Positions 11,701-23,205 of a DNA stretch of 64,000 bases are shown piece after piece (the first letter of the stretch is position 1; each line of letters begins with the position of its first letter). The DNA is from Phoenix dactylifera. Lineage: Eukaryota > Streptophyta > Magnoliopsida > Arecales > Arecaceae. The stretch is taken from contig NC_052393.1 of the NCBI RefSeq assembly GCF_009389715.1, positions 3,968,001 through 4,032,000 of the forward strand. Direction: 5' to 3'. The position numbers were made by a program, and so were the translations under genes. The notes below the pieces were generated by a model. The model worked only from the letters and a program-made list of their open reading frames with translations. It made no database searches and had not been told where the DNA came from.

Positions 11701-14700
11701 AGACTCATGTTAATATTTATTAATTTAGCTGAAATCTTTTTCAAACAAAACATGATGCATATCACTGTTGAGGGAGAACATATTAAGTATTGTTAATGGG
11801 CAACGAGAACTCTGTTGATTTATCTTGCAACTAATAATTCTTTTTTTGTCAGTGAAATAAATGCAGGGTTCTTCTACTCCAATGCAGAGCAGAGAGAAAA
11901 AATGATTGCTGCTGAAAGGCGCCAAGTTGATGAGCGAGTTAAGAAAATCATTGAACTAAAGAATAAAGTAAGAATTATTTTGCATATCAGTATGCTTAAA
12001 TATGTCAATTATCTTACAGATATCTGTAAACTTCACATGAACATTCTGTCATATGCAGGTTTGCACTGGCAATGACAATAACTTCATTGTGATTAATCAG
12101 AAGGGGATTGACCCTCCATCTCTGGACCTCCTAGCTAGGGCAGGGGTGAGTCATGCCATCACTTGATGATCAATGTTCACAGTATTAATCTTGTTAATTT
12201 TATTTTCACAATTTTGTAGTAATTCTAGTACATGAATCTTCATTATGATCTACAATCAGTATGATAGATATGCCTTACGCACCACCAACTTTGATTTGAC
12301 ACCCTCTCACAGCTGGCTTACCTGAGATGGCACTCTAACGGGGTTTCCTTATTTTTCAGTTTGTGGGATGCTTTTAAGGGGCCCTTTTTTGGGCATCTAG
12401 ATCATACTCATAGTTAGTAGTTAGTTCCCTATAACTTGCATAGTTGCATTGGCTGTCTGAATGCTAAATACTCTCTGAGTTTGCAAGTGCTAGATGCAAC
12501 ATATTACTCCATTATTAAATCTGCAAAAGTTCATCTCTAGCAGGAGGTGCTTTCTTTTGATCCATTTTCTCTCATTTGTGATATCTTGAATGTGTAATTT
12601 GCAACCTTCTAATGGACATATTTTTTTGGAGTCATTCATAATATTGTACATTTGAAATGTCCTTGCACATTTTTGGAAAAAAGAATCTTAATGCCATATA
12701 TTTGAGATGTAACCTCATCTATGCTTCTGCTAGTCATTCCTGTGCATGCAAAATTGCGTAAGTACCATGAATATCAAATCTAACGTGGGACTGAATATCA
12801 GATCTACAATTAGAACAAGAAAATTTGATCTTTGCAGGCTTGCATCAATTTTCTTGGATGCTTGAATCAGGTTCCTGTGAATAATAAAATATTAATGAAT
12901 AATATTTCTATATTCATCTGGCACGAGTTTTTTGTTTGGAATTTCACTTGCTATTATTGTTGGATTTGGATCCTGCTTCTTTGTCACTCATTACATTGGG
13001 AGTGACCACATGTTTGCTAGCAGTCGAGACTTGCTGGCCAGTGAAGACAATTGTAGATTTTTGTGCTGATTATTGAAGTTGCTGTTGGCTACTTTACATT
13101 TTGATAGGGTTAACTGTTTGCCCTTTGACACTTAAATGTCGTGAAAAATAGAGACGATGCTTGATATGGTTTCTTGGCTTATGTCCTGTCCTAGATATGA
13201 TTTGCTTTTCCCATTGCAAACCTGCCCACGTTCGCTAGGAAGAGCTCACTATTTGATTTTCCGCTGTTGCACTTTTAAGGTTTTTATTTTGTAAACTTCT
13301 CTTGAAATTAGTGTGTTTACTTTAAGCTGATTGGAGGTGACCTGAAAATGATGTCAAAGTGCAGAAAGTCTTACTGGGGAATAATCTGTTTGGAAATGGT
13401 TTCAGAAGTGTACTTGTTTATTTGTATGTGAATGACATTACAAGAAGATTCATGACAATATACTGATACTAGCTCTACTGTTAATGTTCTTTTATATGTG
13501 CATGCCTAGTAGCTGGTGATTGAAAAAGTAGTTGGCCAAAAGGCCAAAACAAGAAACAGACATGAATTCAGTCAGTGTTGCCTCTTGTGTAGAATAATAA
13601 ACCATCGTGTTGCTTTGTTTGTAGGCTAAGAAACCAGTTCGGTTGAATTGTGACTGATAAGAGTATTAATCAGCAAATATACTGATTTACAGTCAGTCTG
13701 AACATTGAAAATGCAAACTGATTTTGTTTGTGGTCAGCAAATCTTGAGATGAAAATTGATGGCCTTGCTAAAATTGTAATTCTGTAAATGAGTTATGAAT
13801 CAATTATCAATATTTATTCAGGAAATAAATATAGAAAGAATTTTTCAAGTGAACTTGAAGTAGTATGCTTATTATACTAGCAACAGGGCACATGCTATGC
13901 ACGTTGGAGGGAAGTGAGGAGAAAGTGATAAAGTTTAATCTGTTGAAGAGTTGAATCAAAGAATCCAACTTATATGGAAGTTGAATTAGAGAAAGAGATG
14001 GAGTTCAATCAACTTTTATGAAAGGGTCCGATTTGACTGGGAAAGAAGGAAAAGAGCGCGCATGCTAGTTAAGATGATCAAGAAAGTAAGGTATTTTTTT
14101 AAGATAAATGGGAGGGGTAGTCTGTATTCCCACTGTAAAAGAGGGGACAGATGGATCAAGGAATATTCGTTGATTTCGAAACTGTCATATTTATATGTAG
14201 TATAGATATGCTCCATAACTTCCACAAATTTTCAGTGGCATGTCCTTATGAAAGAGAGCATAATTACCTTTTGAAGATTGACAGGTGGCTGTAGTTCTTC
14301 TTTAACATTTCATGTTTTCTATGTAAAACTGAGGGCCTGAGGTATCCTTACCTCGGTGCTAATAACCCTATTTGCTAACCTTGTATTTTTAGTCATGAAT
14401 TTTTGGCTGCCCTTAGTCTGTTAGTGTTTTATAAGTTCTTGAGAGTACTAGAATCTATTTCCTTATTGTTTTATATCTCCGAGATCATTGTCCGTTAGGA
14501 CATATCAACCTTGCTTTCATATCTATGTTTCTTTTACTTGCATCTGTAGATAATCGCCCTTCGAAGGGCAAAGAGGAGGAATATGGAAAGGCTGGTGTTA
14601 GCTTGCGGTGGAGAGGCTGTTAATTCTGTCGAGAACTTGACTGAGGATTGCCTTGGCTGGGCTGGGCTAGTTTATGAGCATATCCTTGGTGAAGAGAAGT

Positions 14701-17129
14701 ACACATTTGTGGAGAATGTGAAAAATCCTCACTCTTGTACTATATTGATTAAAGGTTTTTATCTTTCAACATCCTTTGATTTCCTCGCATCCTGCAGTCA
14801 ACATTGCCCGATGGAAATTGCTGGCCCATATCTTAGAACGAGTAATTGACTATTGTTACCATGAATACATCATGTCCACCTGCAGGGCCTAATGATCATA
14901 CCATAGCTCAAATCAAGGATGCTGTTCGTGATGGTCTCAGATCTGTCAAGAATACAATTGAGGATGAAGCTGTTATGATGGTGAGATTTTGAACATCTTT
15001 CAGAAAATTACGTTTAGTTTATGTTTTTATCATGTTCTCTGATATTTTATAAAACCTGTCAGGCATATCCAATTTTGCATTTTTATGTTCTAATGAAATT
15101 TGGACAACCAAACAGTTCCTAGCAGTTGTACCACTTAAATAGTACTCTCAGTATATTTTGTTTGAAAAATATATTGGATATTTATATTCTTTTTTAATGC
15201 TAAATTGGCGTATTTACTCTGAGCCCGGGTAGGGAAGTGGGTCTTTTAAAAAATCTAGTAAGTAAACACTTTAGTAAGAAAATATTTAGGGGCCAGTATG
15301 GGGACGAGTTTCCGAGGAGCTTTAGAAGCGAGTTCGCCACCCTAAATGGAAGTTTCCTAGGTCAAAACTAGGAAAACAAAATCTGATTCTAATAATGATA
15401 ATCCTTAGTCATTCTGATATTGATTTTCCTCGTAAGTCTGTTGCGATATGCTAATGTTTCCATAGCTGTAAGAAGACTCTGTGAGAATTCCTTGTTTCAA
15501 GGGTTCATATAATGCTCGCTTAGTTGCTTTGTCAAACTGTTCCTATTCTGGATTGCACACGTCCATGGTAAACACTTTTCAAGGCCTATTCAGCACTGGC
15601 TTATATGTGAAAGGATATTTCATAAAAAAATTTAATTATCTTCTTCATCCTTAAAATTTGACTTAAGTTCTCTCTTGAATAAGTCAACCCACTCTCTCTG
15701 GAAAATATTTCATAATGAATCAGTAATTTTGGTTCATTATGTTTTCTATATCTTGGTTTTGGCTTCTAGATTGGCTAATAGGGCCATTGGAATTATAGTG
15801 GTGAATGTGGTTAGTTCTCAAGCTCTGGAATGCAAACATCTGGTACTAATTCACCTCTTTAGGCTGCGTCTGTTTCGGGAATAAGGAAAATTGGGATAGC
15901 AAATGTTATGCCTTTGGGAATAGTTATGCGGTAACTCACAAGTTATTCTAATTTTCATTTGACAACAAATTTTGAAATAGCTTTGGGCAAGGGTTTTTTC
16001 CCCTTAAAAATGTAAAAAAGTTAGGCATAAATAATGCCTTTATGTGAAGGAATAGCTTATAACAGCTCCTCCATGGAATAATAATAGTCATGCCTGTAGT
16101 AAGCAAGTTTGACTGGCATGAGCATAGCTATTCCTTTGCTATGCCTGTTGTCCAAAGGGTGTTTAGTAGGCCTAAGGCTTATTCCATGCTATATGCCTCA
16201 AAGAAGCACGTCTTATGTCTTTAACGGAATTAGTTGCTTCATGAAAGAGCAGAGATTGATAATCTAGTTGTTCTGTCAAAAGCAAGGGCTAAGGACACCC
16301 TTTGGCGAAGTCTTTCCATCATAAATAAAAAAATTCTACCTGTCTAACCACAATTCTGAGTTTTCCTTCACTCAATAAGAAATCAAGTCTTCATGCTATT
16401 GTGAGTTCAAGTTTGTAGGAAATGCGATAACATTATATGATTGCTTCTGCTTGCAGGGTGCAGGTGCTTTTGAGGTCGCAGCCAGGCAGCATCTGGTCAA
16501 CAATGTGAAGAAAACCGTTCAAGGGGTAAGTCTCCTGTGAAAACTATTAACAACTTTCTTGGAGCTGTAACCTTGATGGGCAATGTTGTTCTCAACAGCG
16601 TGCACAGCTTGGCGTGGAAGCATTTGCTGATGCACTTCTAGTTGTGCCCAAGACACTAGCAGAAAACTCTGGCCTGGACACACAAGATGTTATCATTGCT
16701 CTCACGGTAAAGATTGTTTTATTTTTTATTATTTTCCTTTCAATTACCCATCTGTTCGTGAAAAAAAAGGAGTTTAATAATGAACTGATTGGACTATTTT
16801 TATGTAATTGATGCTTTTAAGGGTGAACATGATAGAGGAAACATTGTGGGTTTGAACCATCACACTGGAGAGCCAATTGATCCCCAGATGGAGGGTATCT
16901 TCGACAACTATTCGGTTAAGCGCCAAATCATAAACTCGGGGTATGTATGACCCTAATGCTTCATCAGTTATTACACCAATTAAAATGCGGCACCTTTTAA
17001 TGCTTTCTTTGACCATGCTTTACTGTTAGTTTCTGAGATTATTTATTTTGCAGACCTGTCATCGCGTCCCAGTTGCTGCTGGTAGATGAAGTGATTCGAG
17101 CTGGCCGCAACATGAGGAAACCTAGTTAA
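5732..17129 (+). CDS. CCT6: T-complex protein 1 subunit zeta (CCT6), 15 exons
   Basis: Encodes one of the eight subunits of the cytosolic chaperonin TRiC/CCT, which folds actin, tubulin and other proteins by ATP hydrolysis. Exons, read from splice sites and frame: 5732-5865, 5965-6028, 6137-6272, 7880-8031, 8144-8191, 10029-10121, 10734-10840, 11853-11967, 12059-12145, 14550-14754, 14886-14980, 16457-16525, 16599-16706, 16822-16940, 17054-17129. They total 1608 nt and 535 residues, the usual length for this family. Seen: LGPKG (residues 37-41), TKDG (56-59) and DDTSGDGTT (84-92), the group II chaperonin nucleotide-binding motifs. Every exon junction keeps frame with GT-AG borders. The start is the ATG at 5732, followed directly by the conserved N-terminus; an in-frame TTG lies 15 nt upstream. 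Introns 3, 5, 7, 9 and 11 are long and hold repeats, including a fold-back element in intron 5. No damage was seen, so the gene looks functional. Confidence 0.96.
5863..5963 (+). repeat. 10-bp direct repeat bracketing CCT6 intron 1, with CT microsatellite
   Basis: GATGTACTCA occurs at 5863-5872, spanning the exon 1/intron 1 donor, and again at 5954-5963, just before the AG acceptor of exon 2. Between them the 99-nt intron is mostly a (CT)n tract (about 5906-5942). The repeat also duplicates a possible GT donor sequence close to the acceptor. Confidence 0.8.
8428..9165. mobile_element. Fold-back (hAT-like MITE) element in CCT6 intron 5
   Basis: A 738-bp element lies between two copies of GATGACAG (8420-8427 and 9166-9173), read as an 8-bp target-site duplication. 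The ends start CAAG and finish CGTTG. The left arm (8428 to about 8741) is the reverse complement, imperfectly, of the right arm (about 8885-9165), both very GC-rich with many CCGGT/ACCGG motifs. The centre holds two further small palindromes (about 8742-8817 and 8818-8884) built on AAGTGAAGTCGGCAAATCGG. The whole can fold into one long hairpin. Long open frames here are by-products of GC-rich symmetry, not genes. An 8-bp TSD and CA/TG ends suggest hAT, but no transposase is present to prove the superfamily. Confidence 0.8.
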
Positions 17130-17945
17130 GTCACTGTCTCCATGGATTGTGTTTTGAACGGTGTTTTGTTTTTTGTTTTTGGCTTTTTCCTTTTTTAGTG
17201 ATGTGATCAGATCATCAGGCTACGTATGAAGATGAGTGTGAGAGAACTAGCCAAATGTTCATTACTTCTATCATCTTTTTCTTCTATTTGGAAAATCCAT
17301 GTACTTTTTCAGTAGGCTCTTTCGTTGTTAAATTATCAAGGAACATCCTAAACGAAGTTATGTTTTCATGAACTGGTGATCCGTTGAGTGCATGTAGTCG
17401 AGAGGTTTAGACTAAGGTGTACCTACGAATAGTGATCATGTAGCGGGCGATTTACATCCATTGGATGATTTGTAAGCTTCCATTAGTTTTGCCACCCATA
17501 ACATCTATCTTGCTTGCTCGCGGGGATCGCTTGACAATGAGACCGAACAAAAGGAAAGAAGATGGCTTCCATGGTGATACGAGTAATAAGCATGGGCCAA
17601 TACATGTTTGTGTGAATGATCCATATATGTGACAAGATAATAGAGCATGGGGACGTACATGACTCTTAAAATAATTATGATCTGTCATCAAGTATTTTCT
17701 TCGTTTATTGGGGACGTTGGGAGAGGATGACAGATGAATGCGGCTGTCATTCATGCATGAAAGTCCATGTGGGAAGTGTAACCAGTGATTGCATCCCTCT
17801 TCCAGGTGCCTAATTCCTGGGATGAAACTTCTTGGTGTTGTTCCAAGGATGGATGGTTCCATTAGGCGAGTCTTTCCATTCTCTTATCAAAATTATACGA
17901 AACAAACCATATCAACATAAAAAAAAATATATAACATAATGTAAT
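17130..17945. other. CCT6 3' flank and gene-free interval
   Basis: The first 150-200 bases are presumably CCT6 3' UTR, T-rich; no canonical AATAAA stands out. The rest holds only an antisense open frame (17452-17862) without recognisable motifs. Confidence 0.4.
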
Positions 17946-17949
17946 ATAT

Positions 17950-18610
17950 TAAACCAACAAAAGAAATTTTAGCTGGTTACAAGCTTATCTGCAAGAATGT
18001 AGGGTTCAACATCAGCATGGAAGATAAAACGCTCATCCTTGGGAGCACTGCCACCTACAATTCAAGAGGTAGGAAGTTTCTACAGCCAAATAAAAAAAGG
18101 ATAACCGTTCTCCACTATAGTTTCAAACCAACCATTCTTGGTGAATGCTAGATAATGCCAAGAATTTCTTGGATCAATGGAAGCCTGCCACGCCTCCGGA
18201 TTGCAGGAATCCTCTCCACCTGAGATAGATTTGTCTTTCAAGGAAAGACGCGTACACTTAAAGAGTAGCATTGAAGAACTCCAGCATTGCCTTGCTGTCT
18301 TAGTGCAGGCCACGGCCTCATGAGTAATGAATGGCTCGGTGGCCTTAAGAAGTCGCTTTACAAGGCAAGATATCACCTCATGGAGCACCACAGGCCAAGC
18401 ATCCAATCAAAGCCTGGGGTCCATGTTTTAAATATCCAGGTCATCGATCACCATTCCCAAAAGTCTACAAAACTGCCCATCATCTATATCGCGTAATTAT
18501 CCATGTGCCCTGGGCCATCTGCTGTCTCCCAATTTGCTGCTCGATAGTGAAACTCGTGGATTCTATCATCACGAGGTTGGTCCACTTGACTTGCTCCTTA
18601 AAAACAAAGA
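17950..18610 (-). pseudogene. Unrecognised protein-coding relic, minus strand, several stops
   Basis: On the minus strand one frame reads as plausible conserved protein over most of the interval. Pieces include ANWETADGPGHMDNY (near 18530-18490), DDGQFCRLLGMVIDDLD (near 18480-18440), DAWPVVLHEV (near 18405) and APKDERFIFHADVEPYILAD (near 18045-17985). The frame is interrupted by several stops and at least one frameshift near 18490. The coding-like signal (charged and aromatic residues in a steady frame, no low complexity) argues for a decayed gene or processed copy. I do not recognise the family and assign no function. Confidence 0.5.
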
Positions 18611-19261
18611 TAGGGCCTAATTCTTGGGGGGATTATGACATGCTCTACTTGGCTCAGTAGCTTGTTTCATACTTCAATGTGGTCAAGTCCCATGGTGATC
18701 CAACATGAGAATCGCCGGATCACGATTAGGTTGATCAGATTGGTAGTCAAATTGGCTATTGGATCGAAGATGAAACTCGGAAGCTCCGAGATCTAGCCAG
18801 GAAAAAGAACGTCTAGACGAATTAACTATTGGTCAGATAATAAGGATACCTTTCAACAGCTAATTAGGATTGTGGAGACGAGGATAGTATCATTGGAGTC
18901 GAAGTATCTACAAACATATCTCTAGTTAAATTTCTTAGCCAAATGATTGCTGTGCGGACATTTTTGTTCTCTAGATTTTATCATACCAAATAGTCTAAAT
19001 TGTAGATAGTGAGCATAGCTAGGAATTATAGATTGGAGATGCTCTTGCCAGTGCGTTGTGGTGGGACGTGGGTTGCGTCATAGGATCTGCTATTGTTTTG
19101 CTGATCTGGGCGTCCAGATGCCCATGAAACGTTTGAGACAAGGGGTCAAAGCAAAACAACAACTGTCGTGCTTCCAAATCCAAAATGATCTTAAGCAAAA
19201 CTACCTTTATCTAGTTTGGACCAGCGCACTATATGGGTGGTGATGGTTCATGTGCACGGAT
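18611..19261. other. Gene-free interval
   Basis: Intergenic sequence with no supportable gene. It may contain the 5' part of the minus-strand relic next to it, but I cannot follow the frame beyond about 18610. Confidence 0.35.
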
Positions 19262-20980
19262 TGTAACAACTCAGGACCTCGTCCAAAAGAGCTAGCCAAA
19301 AGATATTATTTGAATTTTTTGGTCCTATGAAAGTACTCAAGTTCTATCCAGTGCATAGCCGATAGCGGACTAGACACATATTCGCACAAATCTTCACATA
19401 CTTTCTCCATTTATGCCACTACAGAAAAATCTAGCATTGTCGACGTTTTTTAATGTACATGCCGACGTGAAAAAGTGTCGCGTGTTTGCTTACCAATGCT
19501 TCCTAAAGTGTTGGCTATACTACCGTCGAAAATTAATTTTACGATGCTTTTGGTTCATATTGTGTGTTATAACAAATGATGCTTATGGGCGTCACTAATC
19601 GCCGATGCTTTTAATAGCGTCGGCGCTGAAGCGTCTTATATTAGTGATGCTTATTTGCGTCTCTAATTAACAACACAAATAAGCGCCGCTAATGTATGTT
19701 TTAATGACTCTTTAAATCATCGTAAGCGTAAATTTTTTTAACAAAAAATATTTAAAAAAATTAAAACTATATACAAATATATATACCAAATACATGCATA
19801 GAAGTCATATAATAACATATGCAATATCAATAGAAATAGAAAATATTCATATTGTGAAACATGATTATATTTACTTTGTCAAACTTGTTTGAAAGTCAAT
19901 TTATGACTCAATATGCTCCAGAAAACATAAAAAATATACACATAAAACTTCTAAAAAAATAGTCTAAGAGCTATCAAGGGTCGATGACAACATCATCATC
20001 TCTACAAGTACTGAAAGTATCAGGAGCCTATAAGAAAAAAGATAGAAACTTTAGAAGTTAAGAATACGAAAATTATATAGTATTATAAATTATTAAGCTC
20101 ATACAAAAATAAATGATAATTATGTAAAATATTCAAATAGATGTAGTTATTTACTCGAGGAAGGACAAATCTATGCATCAAAGATACAATTTGGTCAAGT
20201 TGAGTCTTCAAAGATTGTATCTCCGTCTTATAGCTTTGCCTCATCTCCTCCATCTGTGTCTCTAGCCTACGAACCTCTGCATTGCTACTATTATGTCTAG
20301 TATCTTGGGTATATCTGCTCAATGCAGATAACTGAGTTGGGGTAACTCCAACGCCATAACCTCTCACTCAATCATAATGCTCCGGTCCCATTAATTTGGC
20401 AAATACCTGAGTTTTGACGTGATTGGTCTCACTAGATGATGATGACTCTCCGACATGCTCTGCCATAAAAAATGATGACTCCCCAACCTGAGCTAGGGCT
20501 TTGGTATTTATTGGCTTCCAACGATGCCTTAAAGCGTCATAATTTTACAACGCTTACAAAAAGCATGGGAAAAGTAGTTTTAACTTGCCGACGCTAAGAA
20601 GTGTCGTCGGAAACTAATAACAAGATAATGCTTCTATCCAGCGTTGGTAAACTTTTGCCCACTTTATCTTTTACCAACACTTCTTTCTAGCGTCGGCAAT
20701 ATTCCGTCACCTTTCACATTTATTCATATAGTGTGCCCTAGCATTCTCGCCAGGCCAAAAATTTAAATCCATTCAAATCTAATTACAAATACCACGTTTG
20801 GTTAGCCCTAATGGGTATGTGTCCTCTAGTCTACATAGGCTATGGGTCAGATTTGCTCTGATACCATTTATAACAACCTAAAATCTCACCCAAGATATAT
20901 TACTTAGGTTCTTTGATCCTGTATAAGTATCCAAGATATACCCAGTGCATAGCCGATGTAGGACTCCTCCATATACATCT
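19262..20980 (-). repeat. TRIM-like LTR element, split by a CACTA insertion
   Basis: The left terminal repeat runs 19262-20752 once the CACTA element is subtracted, about 171 bp, starting TGTAACAACT and ending CCA. A short internal region (20753-20866) ends in GCTCTGATACCA (20855-20866), the exact complement of the tRNA-Met primer-binding site. A second, more worn terminal repeat starts at 20869 (TATAACAACC). Shared text includes the ATCC(T)GTATAAGTA-like and GTGCATAGCCGAT segments. Two tiny terminal repeats around a coding-free core fit a terminal-repeat retrotransposon in miniature on the minus strand. The copy at 1-395 shows the site without the CACTA insertion. Confidence 0.65.
19417..20733 (-). 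mobile_element. CACTA (En/Spm) element, internally deleted
   Basis: Starts CACTACAGAAAAA at 19417 and ends TAGTG at 20733, flanked by TGC on both sides (19414-19416 and 20734-20736), a 3-bp target-site duplication as expected for CACTA elements. Subterminal regions are full of GCGTCGGC/AAGCGTC-like repeats in both orientations. The minus-strand frame 20083-20367 encodes GYGVGVTPTQL followed by a coiled coil (RRLETQMEEMRQSYKTEIQS). This resembles the C-terminal end of the second protein found in plant En/Spm elements. The main transposase is missing, so this 1317-bp copy is non-autonomous. Confidence 0.85.
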
Positions 20981-22080
20981 AAGGGCTCCTAAAAATAGCA
21001 GGCCATACACAAAATTTTAGATGTATGAGATGATTGCATCAGGATTCAAAATGCCAAGAAGAAAAAAGCATTAAGCACAAAATTGAGTAAAGACAATAGG
21101 TGAAGTAGGATTTATAAAACTGATCTTTTGTTCAATCAAAGAGCCTTTCATGTAGGGCTTGTAGCTATTTGCAAGCCAATTAGAATGACTAACCTTTCTT
21201 ATCCAGGCTAATTAACCCATACGACATCTTTTTTATTAGTCAATATGAAACTATGACAATCTTTCTTATCCATTCTCGTGACATTCTCCTCATGATTGAC
21301 TCCTACTTGAAAAAGGAGGGCAATCCTATAGTCCGGGTTCTACTCGGCCGTGATATCCCTTAACGAGGAGACTGCACAACTAATGAAGATTACAATAGAC
21401 TCAGCTCTGATATCATTTGTCATGGACTCATAACTTAAAATCTTTAATTTGCTAGGAGGAGTGGTCCTAGTTAATAAACTCATGTGGCACATTTTTTTAT
21501 TAATCAATGACGAATTATGACATAGGACTCTCCCCAGCTTTTATTAAAAAGAAAAAAAAAAGACCTTACATTGGCCTAGAGCCAGATGAGTGCACGAAAG
21601 TGTTACAAAGATAACAGAAAGGAAACATCCCCATGCTTCATCACACAGCAAGGGTCCAAGAGGCTATTATGTCCCCCTGTCTTGAAGTAGTTTGCTCACA
21701 AATCACGATCAGATGGCAGGGTCTTTTCTGAGCAAATACTATTCTGATTAATAATCTTAGCATCTTTCAGAAAGCAACACCCTCTCGTTTCTTGAAAAAA
21801 AAAAAAAAAAGTAGTGGATCAGATTGCACCCACCTTTAAGCTGCTTCCAATCAGATAGTGCCACAGCAGCCTGCGAACAAACTGCCACAAAAATAATGAA
21901 TCATCTAAAACAACAATTATTAAAAATTTATATAGTTGAGGTGCGTGGCTTAAAGGGAATCTACGCCAATTTCCTTTCCCCTTCAACAGCAATGTTCTTG
22001 CTTAATTATACATGGTCCAAAATTTTGTAGTAAATTAAAATTTGTTTGGAATATAGATTGTAAAAATATTTCCTACAGTC
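20981..22080. other. Repeat-derived gene-free interval
   Basis: Contains a further diverged copy of the dispersed repeat seen near 408-510 (about 21420-21530) and of its AGTCAATATG-type segment at about 21235-21255. A-rich runs lie at 21543-21562 and 21795-21810. No gene is supported. Confidence 0.4.
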
Positions 22081-22700
22081 AGGGTAGCAGAGGATTTGCA
22101 CTCGTCTTTTAGAGAAGACAAAGGACCTATCTTTCACAAGAAAGAAAAGTTGATCTTCTCTCGCACGAGTTTATCATTGGATCATCGCTTTGAAATCCAT
22201 GTATATAGATGGATGAAAAAAATTCAAAATGCTTTGAGATTCGGGTGGAGTATGATCTCACGAAAGAAACATCAATTACAACCCGAATCCGCTGGGAGAA
22301 GTTAGGATATTGTAAAAAAGACTCTTTTTTCGGTAACCAAGAAAATGACTCTTTCAAAACAAAGGGAAAAACCGAAAAAGTTACTATTAAAAGAAACAAA
22401 GGAAAAAGGTCAAAATATAAAAGGTTTGACCGAATATTTAGTCATCAAGCTGCCGAATCTGCTGCAGATTTCATATGATATAATATAGACAAGAGCGAAA
22501 AACAAAAAGCCACCTTTGTGATCCCCTCCCTCTTTTTTTTTTTTTGTGTGTTGGATCCCTCCCTCTTCCTCTTCGTACTCTTCGTTTCTTTTATTTATGT
22601 ATTCCATACGCATCTTAACTGTCATTTGAATCTTCCCCTTGTCATTATCTTGAGACAAACATAACTGTGGTCACGTAAAAAAATGCTACCAATCCAATTT
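22081..22700. other. AT-rich interval with overlapping lysine-rich open frames
   Basis: Two overlapping + strand frames (22096-22305 and 22209-22478) are unusually open for such AT-rich DNA and encode Lys/Arg-rich text (for example KGKTEKVTIKRNKGKRSKYK). I recognise no family. They could be a relic of an organellar or retroelement gene, or chance. Confidence 0.3.
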
Positions 22701-23205
22701 GTACCATTAAAAAAATTAGAAACCACTAGTAAAAAAGGTGGCGTGTGGTGATAACTGTAGCGAGAAGGATAGGTGTCAATTCTCTGTTTGCTCTCCCTTT
22801 CAAAAATCTCCCCCATTGGCTTTGCCGACACTCCGTCTCACGGTCTCTCTCGCCATCTTCCCGTTTCTGTGGCTGCAATTTTTCGGTTCATTTCTTCGGT
22901 TAGGAGAGGCAACGTGGGCTCCATTTGGGAGGCCTGCAATTAGTAATGCTATTGACGGAAACCTACATTTTTCGGTTATCTCATTTCTTATCCTCAAACT
23001 GTTTCAACTTTCGGATCGTTTCTCTTGATGCCGATGAGAAAGCGATTTTTGGAGGATTTTCTCCTTTTTTTTTAATCTTCTTCTAACAATTTGGGTGGGT
23101 GAGAGAAGGTTTGGAAAATAAACAAAGAAAGAAAGAGAGCCCTGCTGAGCGTGGAGTCTCCAGGAGAAAGGTTGAATCTTTGTGTCAAAGCGGGGAGGAG
23201 GAGTA
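22701..23205 (+). promoter_or_regulatory. Synaptotagmin gene upstream region and 5' leader
   Basis: The 500 bases before the ATG at 23206 are more mixed in composition than the DNA upstream, with pyrimidine-rich leader-like sequence (22790-22870) and a purine-rich run ending GGGGAGGAGGAGTA next to the start codon. No clear TATA box was identified. An open frame at 22738-23028 has no family resemblance and is probably 5' UTR or promoter. Confidence 0.35.
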
